NCBI GenBank assembly: GCA_002383375.1
Contig: DFYR01000040.1
Location: 75,253-87,333 of the forward strand
Direction of reading: 5' to 3'
DNA from: Spirochaetaceae bacterium UBA4077
GTDB taxonomy: Bacteria; Spirochaetota; Spirochaetia; Treponematales; Rectinemataceae
Length of the DNA: 12,081 nt
Numbering within the stretch: the first letter of the stretch is position 1; each line of letters begins with the position of its first letter. A model generated the notes under the pieces. The model did not search any database. It had not been told where the DNA came from and worked only from the letters and a program-made list of their open reading frames with translations. This document shows positions 7,225 to 12,081 of the stretch, one piece after another. A program made the translations under genes and the position numbers.

Positions 7225-8505
7225 ATGCCGCTCATCATATTCGGAATAGCTTTCGTCGGATTGCTCGCTATCGGCGTTCCTGTCTCCATCGGATTGGGCG
7301 GCGCTGCGATGGCCTATGTATTCGCGTTGGGCGATCTTTCTCCCACGATGTTAATCATGACAACGTTCAGCGGCATGACCGCCTATCCGCTTCTTGCGAT
7401 TCCGCTTTTCATTCTCGGCGGGAACCTCATGAGCGGCGGGGGGCTTACCAAGGATCTGGTGGGCTTTACCCGCAAGCTTTTAGGCTCGGTCACTGGCGGA
7501 CTCGGTCTTGCCACGATTCTCGCAAGCGCCATATTCGCCGCCATCTCCGGCGCCGCGGTAGCCACAGTGGTCGCCATCGGCATGGTGATGCTTCCGGCCA
7601 TGAAAGAAGCGGGATATGACGATGAAGTAGCCGCCGGCATCACCGCCACGGCATCGTGCATGGGCCCTATAATACCTCCCAGCGTTCCTTTCATCCTTTA
7701 CGGCGTAATCGCCAACGTCTCTATCAGGAAACTTTTTCTGGGTGGAGCCATACCCGGCATCATGCTGGGCGCCGGTTTGATGATCTACATGTATTTCATC
7801 GCCAAAAAAAGAAAATATCCGCGCCAGCCCCGTGCCTCCTTAAAAGAGATACTCCGCAGCGGCTTCCAGGCTCTTCCCGCCCTCTTCATGCCTGTCCTCA
7901 TCATGGGAGGAATCCTGGCGGGCATGTTCACGCCCACCGAGGCGGCAGGCGTGCTCGTTGCGTATTCGCTCATTGTCGGAATGTTCCTGAAAAAAGAACT
8001 CAAGTGGAAGCATTTACCCAAGATCCTTCTCGATACGGGAAAGGATTCCGCCATGGTACTTCTGCTTCTCGCCCTTTCTGAACCCTTCTCCTGGGTGATC
8101 GCTTCTGAACAGTTGCCCCTGACCATGATCAACTTCATATCGGGCATCAGCTCTTCTCCCATTGTCATTCTGTTGTTAATCAATGTTCTCCTCATCATAA
8201 TCGGTATCCCCATGGAAACCGCCCCCGCCATCGCCATCGTCACTCCGGTTCTCGCGCCCATCGCCATACAGTTGGGCATAGACCCTGTGCACATGGGCGT
8301 GATCGTCTGCTTCAACCTCGTTTTGGGCTTGGTAACGCCGCCGGTGGGAGCCGTGCTTTTCGTTACCTGCGGCATGACGGGCATGAGCCTGGAAAAACTA
8401 TCGAAGGGTGTCTGGCCGCCCTTCTTTATCGCGCTGGCTGTTCTTCTGTTGGTGACCTATATACCGGCGCTGACTACATTCCTGCCGAATCTTCTGATGA
8501 GGTAA
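7225..8505 (+). CDS. dctM: TRAP transporter large membrane subunit, DctM family
   Basis: This 426-residue protein is the sodium-coupled transport subunit of the TRAP system, of normal full length. It is hydrophobic throughout, with around a dozen spans. Family landmarks include AIPLFILGGNLMSGGG (about 58-73), AAISGAAVATVVAIGMVMLP (about 109-128), TASCMGPIIPPSVPFILYGVIA (about 142-163), TPTEAAGVLVAYSLIVG (about 236-252), and LVLGLVTPPVGAVLFVTCGM (about 366-385). GGGAGG at 7211-7216, inside the end of dctQ, serves as ribosome site for the ATG at 7225. With DctP and DctQ it makes a complete three-part importer; no fusion or truncation is seen. Confidence 0.95.
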   Translation: MPLIIFGIAFVGLLAIGVPVSIGLGGAAMAYVFALGDLSPTMLIMTTFSGMTAYPLLAIPLFILGGNLMSGGGLTKDLVGFTRKLLGSVTGGLGLATILASAIFAAISGAAVATVVAIGMVMLPAMKEAGYDDEVAAGITATASCMGPIIPPSVPFILYGVIANVSIRKLFLGGAIPGIMLGAGLMIYMYFIAKKRKYPRQPRASLKEILRSGFQALPALFMPVLIMGGILAGMFTPTEAAGVLVAYSLIVGMFLKKELKWKHLPKILLDTGKDSAMVLLLLALSEPFSWVIASEQLPLTMINFISGISSSPIVILLLINVLLIIIGIPMETAPAIAIVTPVLAPIAIQLGIDPVHMGVIVCFNLVLGLVTPPVGAVLFVTCGMTGMSLEKLSKGVWPPFFIALAVLLLVTYIPALTTFLPNLLMR

Positions 8506-8578
8506 AAAAAAGCGAGACGAACTGTTTATTCGCCCCGTTGACCTTTAGGTTTTTGGATTATTAACGGAGGTTTTTACA

Positions 8579-9442
8579 ATGAATTCTAGAATCAAAGTAG
8601 CGGTGATCGGCGCCGGCGGAAAGATGGGCACCAGGGTGAGCAACAATCTGGCAAAGCATAGGGACATGGCAGAAATGAAACTATGCGAAAACAGCCCCAG
8701 GGGCATTGAAGGAATTCAAGCCAGAGGCTTCGATATTGTCACAACCGAAGAAGCCGTAAAATGGGCTGATATAACAGTTCTTGCCGTCCCGGATACGCTC
8801 ATTCATTTAATTTCTAAGGATGTGGTGGGCTTGATGAAGCCCGGCACCACCTTGATCATTCTCGATCCGGCCGCCGCAGTGGCGCGGCATCTCGCCCTGC
8901 GGGATGACTGCACCTTTGTCGTCACCCATCCCTGCCATCCCTCCTATTTCCTGGACCAGGACACTCCTGAAGCAAGGCAGGACTATTTTGGCGGTATCGC
9001 GGCCAAACAGGATATAGTCATGGCTAAGATACAGGGGTCGGACGAGCGCTTCGCCGAAGCCAGAAAAATCGCGGAAATAATGTTCGAGCCTGTGGTCCAC
9101 AGCTACGTTATGGATATGCGACAGATTGCCTTCCTGGAACCCACCCTCGTGGAACTTCTGGGCGCCACCTGCCTCTATGCCATGGCCGAGACCGTGGACG
9201 AGGCCGAGCGCAAGGGCATCGACAGGAATGCGGCTATTTCCTTCCTTACCGGCCATATCATGGTACTGACTGCCAACTTCCTAGGTATTTTGAAAAACGC
9301 CAAGGTTTCCGATGCCTGTAACGTAGCTATCGGTCTTGGCAACAGGCTCGTACTAAGAGAAGACTGGAAAAAGATATGGGATGACGAGGTGCTGGACAAG
9401 GTAATCGCAACCATGCTCAATCCCAGCAAGCCACAGATCTAG
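8579..9442 (+). CDS. NAD-binding oxidoreductase, phosphogluconate-dehydrogenase-like/ApnO-like
   Basis: This 287-residue protein has an N-terminal Rossmann fold, VAVIGAGGKMG (7-17), with Glu37 at the end of the second strand, which suggests NAD rather than NADP. VLAVPDTLI (67-75), the distinctive VVTHPCHPSYF (114-124) and YFGGIAAKQDIVMAKIQGSDE (136-156) follow. The C-terminal half is helical (AFLEPTLVELLGATCLYAMAETVDEAERKGI, 184-214), as in the PGDH_C group. The pattern is close to what I remember of D-apionate oxidoisomerase (ApnO), which oxidises and rearranges a branched sugar acid. The ATG has GGAGG 8 bases upstream. A 73-base gap separates it from dctM, with only a weak promoter-like TTGACC (8538-8543). 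It is the last gene of the cluster and the likely oxidation step for the imported acid. The substrate is inferred, and a different hydroxy acid is possible. Confidence 0.82.
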   Translation: MNSRIKVAVIGAGGKMGTRVSNNLAKHRDMAEMKLCENSPRGIEGIQARGFDIVTTEEAVKWADITVLAVPDTLIHLISKDVVGLMKPGTTLIILDPAAAVARHLALRDDCTFVVTHPCHPSYFLDQDTPEARQDYFGGIAAKQDIVMAKIQGSDERFAEARKIAEIMFEPVVHSYVMDMRQIAFLEPTLVELLGATCLYAMAETVDEAERKGIDRNAAISFLTGHIMVLTANFLGILKNAKVSDACNVAIGLGNRLVLREDWKKIWDDEVLDKVIATMLNPSKPQI

Positions 9443-9556
9443 CGTGGATCAGATTGGCTTCGCCGAGGCGGCCGGTGATCTGCTGTGGTTCCCCCGGAGC
9501 TCCTCCAGACCTTGTAAATACCTGTTGAGGTCCTTTGCTGTCTGCTGGAAAGCGTC

Positions 9557-9585
9557 AGCCGCCGGACGCCTCGGCGGGGCTTATT
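9557..9585 (+). terminator. Possible weak terminator hairpin
   Basis: CCGCCG (9559-9564) pairs with CGGCGG (9572-9577) around a 7-base loop, followed by GGCTTATTG, which has only a poor T-run. It may end the cluster transcript before the GntR gene. CGCCTCGGCG here (9567-9576) is also the reverse complement of CGCCGAGGCG at 9461-9470, so a longer-range fold is possible. The rest of the 213-base gap between 9442 and 9656 holds no gene I can support; GATAAT at 9597-9602 could be a -10 box, but no good -35 box accompanies it. Confidence 0.3.
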
Positions 9586-9655
9586 GCTCCTAAAGGGATA
9601 ATGAAGGTACATTTTACGGAATCTTATCCTATCGCCACAGGAGAGTGTGTCGAGC

Positions 9656-10408
9656 ATGGAAAATCCCGAATTATCGGAAAAACTGGCTCTTCTTGGCCAG
9701 GCCAAGCCCACTCAGAGTGCGGTGGAATACGTCGTCGATGCCATAAAGCGACTCATTGTGGAAGGCGATCTCAGTCCTGGGGAACAGTTGCCCTCGGAAA
9801 ATGAACTTACCCATCTGCTTGCAGTGAGTCGAAGTTCCTTGCGGGAAGCAAAGAAAATACTTTCGGCCTTGGGATTAGTGGAGATCCGTAGGGGTGACGG
9901 TACCTATATCCGAGATAACAATGATTCGGCGGCCTTGGATGCCCTGCTTCTCAGCTTTGCCCTTTCCAAGCCGTCGCTCAAGGAAATCTACGATCTCCGG
10001 CACGTAATCGAGGCGGGAGTGATGACCATGGCTATTCAGAACGCTACTGAATCACAGATTGACGAGCTGGAGTCGTATCTCAAGGATATGATGAAAAACG
10101 CCGAACGTCATGAGGCGGGAGCGGAAAAAATGGGGCACTTAGATGTAGACTTTCACCGATTCCTCGGCCACATGACTTCAAACCGACTCTTGGAAAAAAT
10201 TTATTCCTATATAATGAATTACCTTGAGGCTTCGATCATCGAATCCCATAAAAAACAGGACGAAATGGCCGGGTATGCAATAAAATCTCATCTTCTTATT
10301 ATCGAGGTGTTGAGAACCCGTGACTCGAGCAGAATTGAGGAGGTTTCTAAAACAACGGTGGATACCTGGTTCAATCTGGTTGAGGACCGCTACCAGTCTA
10401 ATGTCTAG
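9656..10408 (+). CDS. GntR-family transcriptional regulator, FadR subfamily (FCD domain)
   Basis: This 250-residue DNA-binding regulator has an N-terminal winged helix-turn-helix (about 20-87): AIKRLIVEGDLSPGEQLPSENEL, VSRSSLREAKKILSALGLVEIRRGDGTYI. An all-helical FCD effector domain follows from about 107 (LKEIYDLRHVIEAGVMTMA). Likely metal/effector ligands include the Asp and His of LDVDFHRFL (162-170) and His212 (IKSHLLIIEVL). FCD domains commonly sense organic acids, which suits the neighbouring TRAP and enzyme genes. The frame is open from a GTG at 9647, but AGGAGAG (9639-9645) is better spaced for the ATG at 9656. It lies downstream of the cluster on the same strand, after a 213-base gap. 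It most likely represses the cluster through the palindrome at 2437-2447; this is inferred. Confidence 0.92.
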   Translation: MENPELSEKLALLGQAKPTQSAVEYVVDAIKRLIVEGDLSPGEQLPSENELTHLLAVSRSSLREAKKILSALGLVEIRRGDGTYIRDNNDSAALDALLLSFALSKPSLKEIYDLRHVIEAGVMTMAIQNATESQIDELESYLKDMMKNAERHEAGAEKMGHLDVDFHRFLGHMTSNRLLEKIYSYIMNYLEASIIESHKKQDEMAGYAIKSHLLIIEVLRTRDSSRIEEVSKTTVDTWFNLVEDRYQSNV

Positions 10409-10414
10409 GATCGC

Positions 10415-10444
10415 TTGACAGAACCTATAGCCCCAGGCTAGAGT
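10415..10444 (+). promoter_or_regulatory. Predicted promoter of the metN-metI unit
   Basis: A perfect TTGACA (10415-10420) and TAGAGT (10439-10444, four of six) are separated by 18 bases, starting 6 bases after the GntR stop codon. TAGCC-CCA-GGCTA (10428-10440), an inverted repeat, overlaps the spacer and the first two bases of the -10 box and could be an operator. This makes the Met-type transporter genes a separate transcription unit from the regulator. Confidence 0.5.
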
Positions 10445-10463
10445 GCGGGCCAAGGAAATACCG

Positions 10464-10535
10464 ATGAGAAATATTAAAGATTCCTTATGTTTCATGTGCA
10501 GCGGCCTCAAGAGGCCGCGTTCTATCGTCCTGTAA
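10464..10535 (+). CDS. Possible 23-residue leader peptide upstream of metN
   Basis: An ATG at 10464 has AAGGAA 6 bases upstream, a better ribosome site than any for the metN frame. It opens a 23-codon frame beginning MRNIKDSLCFMCSG and ending at TAA 10533-10535. The Cys-Phe-Met-Cys codons (10488-10499) lie immediately before the hairpin at 10501-10518, and the frame overlaps the predicted metN start in another frame. It could be a leader peptide controlling metN translation, or chance. No conservation evidence is available. Confidence 0.25.
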   Translation: MRNIKDSLCFMCSGLKRPRSIVL

Positions 10536-11353
10536 ATTCTCCCAATCCCCAAAACATTCCCGCAAGAACCGTTCTCAACCTTGAAGCGGACGCTAAAGCC
10601 GCCTTCGCTGCCGATGTTCATGCGATCAGCCTTCGTTCGCTCAATAAGCGTTTCGGCAGCCATGAGATTCTCCGGGACGTTTCGCTCTCTGTTTCGACGG
10701 GGACTATCTTCGGCATAATCGGGCGAAGCGGCGCGGGCAAGACAACCCTGATACGGATAGCCTCGCTGCTGGAAAAAGCCGATTCAGGCGATGTGTTCTA
10801 CGGTGGTGAGCCTGTTTCGGGAGCCCGGGGGCAGGCACTGCTGGATGCCCGGCGCAGGGCGGGGTTCGTATTCCAGAATTTCAACCTTTTCGCCTCCAGA
10901 ACCGTATTCGGCAACGTGGCGTTTCCTTTGGAAGCTGCCGGATGGACAAAGTCCGACATCGAAAAAAGGGTCGGAGAGCTGCTGGACCTGGTAGGGCTAA
11001 CCGATAAAGTCGATAGGCCTGCCAACAGGCTTTCTGGCGGGGAACGGCAGCGGGTGGCCATAGCCAGGGCGCTGGCCAATCATCCTAAGATTCTTTTCTG
11101 CGACGAGGCTACCAGCGCCCTGGACCCTGAGACGACCCGCTCGATTCTGGACCTTATCCAGTCCTTGAGCCGCCGCTTTGGGCTTACGGTGCTCATGGTA
11201 ACCCACCAGATGGAGGTGGTCCGGCGGATATGCGACGAAGTCGCAATTCTCTCCGCCGGATCCATAGTCGAGAGCGGTACTGTGGATTCCGTATTCGCTA
11301 ATCCCAAAAGCGAGATGGGACGCCGCATTGTCGGGGAGGTGAGCCATGACTGA
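10487..11353 (+). CDS. metN: MetN-like ABC transporter ATP-binding protein, without the C-terminal NIL domain
   Basis: This ATPase would power methionine-type uptake in the cytoplasm, bound to the MetI-like permease. All nucleotide-binding motifs are present: Walker A GRSGAGKTT (79-87), Q-loop Gln130 in GFVFQNFNLFASRTVFGNVAFPLE, signature LSGGERQ (182-188), Walker B ILFCDE (202-207), ATSALDPETTRSI (208-220), and H-loop His240. The SRTVFGNVAFPLE and CDEATSALDP stretches are very MetN-like. E. coli MetN continues with a roughly 80-residue regulatory domain; this protein stops just after VSHD-288 and lacks it. The start is uncertain. Only ATG 10487 or GTG 10496 are in frame before the core, giving a non-conserved 45-residue N-terminal extension with no clear ribosome site and a hairpin at 10501-10518. 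Its last 8 bases overlap metI. The substrate could be methionine or another NlpA-type ligand. Confidence 0.88.
   Translation: MFHVQRPQEAAFYRPVNSPNPQNIPARTVLNLEADAKAAFAADVHAISLRSLNKRFGSHEILRDVSLSVSTGTIFGIIGRSGAGKTTLIRIASLLEKADSGDVFYGGEPVSGARGQALLDARRRAGFVFQNFNLFASRTVFGNVAFPLEAAGWTKSDIEKRVGELLDLVGLTDKVDRPANRLSGGERQRVAIARALANHPKILFCDEATSALDPETTRSILDLIQSLSRRFGLTVLMVTHQMEVVRRICDEVAILSAGSIVESGTVDSVFANPKSEMGRRIVGEVSHD
10501..10518 (+). other. Perfect GC-rich hairpin at the start of metN
   Basis: GCGGCCT-CAAG-AGGCCGC is a perfect 7-bp stem on a 4-base loop (8 bp counting the inner C-G). It lies 14 bases inside the predicted metN frame and is followed by GTTCTATCG, so there is no real T-run for termination. 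It could slow or gate translation of metN, or be part of a repeated palindromic element. Confidence 0.55.
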
Positions 11354-12011
11354 AATTGTCAGTCTTGTGGCCCGGCCTCTCTGGGAAACCTTGCTGATGG
11401 TCTTTTCCTCCACGGCCATCGCCGGCATTCTGGGCGGATCCCTGGGCCTGGGACTCCACTATATGGCCAACGACAGGCTTTCGGGCCATGCCGCACAACT
11501 TGCGATCGTTAAAAAAATAGCCGATCGGTTTATTAACACCCTGAGGTCTTTCCCCTTCATTATCCTTATGGTGCTGGTCCTCCCCCTCTCCCGCCTGATC
11601 GTGGGAACCAGCCTGGGAACCGTAGCGGCCATCGTGCCACTGTCGGTGGCGGCCAGCCCCTTCGTAGCCCGCATTGTCGAAGCTTCCCTTTCGGAAATCG
11701 ACCCAGGAGTTCTGGATGCGGCGATCGCCTCGGGCGCTTCAAAGCGGAGGATTCTCTTCGCCATACTCATCCCCGAAGCCCTGCCTTCTTTAGTCTCCGG
11801 CATAACCCTGACGATGATCACCCTGGTGGGCTATTCCGCCATGGCCGGGGTGATCGGGGGTGGAGGCTTGGGGGATCTGGCCATACGGTACGGCTATCAG
11901 CGGTTTAGAACCGATATCATGATATCTGCGGTCCTGGTGATTATCGCCCTCGTGGAAGGCATTCAGCTCTGCGGAAACGCGATAACCAGGGGTATCCGGG
12001 CGCGCCGCTAA
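11346..12011 (+). CDS. metI: MetI-like ABC transporter permease
   Basis: This 221-residue inner-membrane permease has about five spans (roughly 18-38, 69-88, 89-115, 150-175, 190-210), the size and layout of MetI. The permease coupling loop that contacts the ATPase is visible as LDAAIASGASKRRILFAILIPEALPSLVSG (122-151), with the EAA-type Ala/Gly pattern. GYSAMAGVIGGGGLGDLAIRYGYQRF (162-187) is a typical MetI stretch. The ATG overlaps the end of metN (ATGACTGA), and GGGGAGGTGAG just upstream is a strong ribosome site, so the two are co-translated. The usual third gene, a MetQ/NlpA substrate-binding lipoprotein, is not in the remaining 70 bases and may follow outside the window or be encoded elsewhere. 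Confidence 0.9.
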   Translation: MTEIVSLVARPLWETLLMVFSSTAIAGILGGSLGLGLHYMANDRLSGHAAQLAIVKKIADRFINTLRSFPFIILMVLVLPLSRLIVGTSLGTVAAIVPLSVAASPFVARIVEASLSEIDPGVLDAAIASGASKRRILFAILIPEALPSLVSGITLTMITLVGYSAMAGVIGGGGLGDLAIRYGYQRFRTDIMISAVLVIIALVEGIQLCGNAITRGIRARR

Positions 12012-12012
12012 G

Positions 12013-12074
12013 GCGCCGACGTCCTGGCGGCGCGCAGGTCGCGGCCTGTTGCTTCGAGGCATCCGGCCGCGACC
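12013..12074 (+). other. Two consecutive GC-rich hairpins after metI
   Basis: GCGCCG (12013-12018) pairs with CGGCGC (12028-12033). Then GGTCGCGGCC (12037-12046) pairs perfectly with GGCCGCGACC (12065-12074) around an 18-base loop. No T-run follows in the visible 7 bases, so a standard terminator is not supported. They may stabilise the metI transcript, or belong to a repeated palindromic element. CGCAGGTCGCG (12033-12043) also occurs, inverted, in the dctP-dctQ hairpin. Confidence 0.5.
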
Positions 12075-12081
12075 AAGCCCG

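Noticed and set aside
9535..9804. An 89-codon plus-strand frame overlapping the start of the GntR gene
   Set aside because: It has no recognisable motif and overlaps the winged helix-turn-helix coding region of the regulator in another frame.
10409..10500. A SAM or other methionine-related riboswitch before metN
   Set aside because: I looked for SAM-riboswitch-like conserved pairing and a terminator stem with a T-run and saw none; the leader is too short.
1..12081. CRISPR arrays, tRNA or rRNA genes, insertion sequences
   Set aside because: I saw no regularly spaced direct repeats, no tRNA-like cloverleaf or rRNA stretch, and no transposase or flanking terminal repeats.

Overview
The window looks like part of a free-living or gut-associated spirochaete genome (Treponema/Sphaerochaeta/Rectinema-like). 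The clues are a small glycine-rich secreted protein with a typical spirochaetal signal peptide, a spirochaete-style mix of ABC and TRAP solute uptake genes, moderate-to-high GC, and strong GGAGG ribosome binding sites. This placement is an inference from style; no marker gene is present.

Layout. (1) 1-1475, minus strand: the 5' 491 codons of a secreted family 1 extracellular solute-binding protein. It runs off the left edge, so the reading frame has no stop codon here. It carries an unusual extra N-terminal domain of about 105 residues. (2) 1476-1770: a divergent control region. The minus-strand promoter has a perfect 13-bp palindrome over its -10 box, and a separate plus-strand promoter serves the next gene. 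(3) 1771-2286: a small exported beta-barrel-like protein, followed by a clear rho-independent terminator at 2323-2353. (4) 2398-9442: a seven-gene plus-strand cluster. It encodes the two halves of a split transketolase, a LarA-like (nickel-pincer lactate racemase family) protein, the three TRAP transporter subunits DctP, DctQ and DctM, and an NAD-binding oxidoreductase of the phosphogluconate-dehydrogenase-like/ApnO type. A consensus -35 promoter and a GTCAGAC-core palindrome precede the first gene. (5) 9656-10408: a GntR regulator of the FadR subfamily, the likely controller of the cluster. (6) 10415-12011: a separate unit encoding a MetN-like ATPase and a MetI-like permease, with its own promoter and a hairpin-rich start region. 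Two GC-rich hairpins follow metI; a metQ/nlpA gene probably lies beyond the right edge.

How the genes may work together: the TRAP system would import an organic or sugar acid. The LarA-like protein could invert an alpha-hydroxy acid centre, the ApnO-like enzyme could oxidise or rearrange the acid, and the split transketolase could move a two-carbon ketol unit into central metabolism. No kinase, dehydratase, decarboxylase or aldolase is present in the cluster, so it does not match a complete pathway I know. This cluster is the best candidate here for an undescribed catabolic system. The GntR regulator probably senses the imported acid or an intermediate and acts at 2437-2447.
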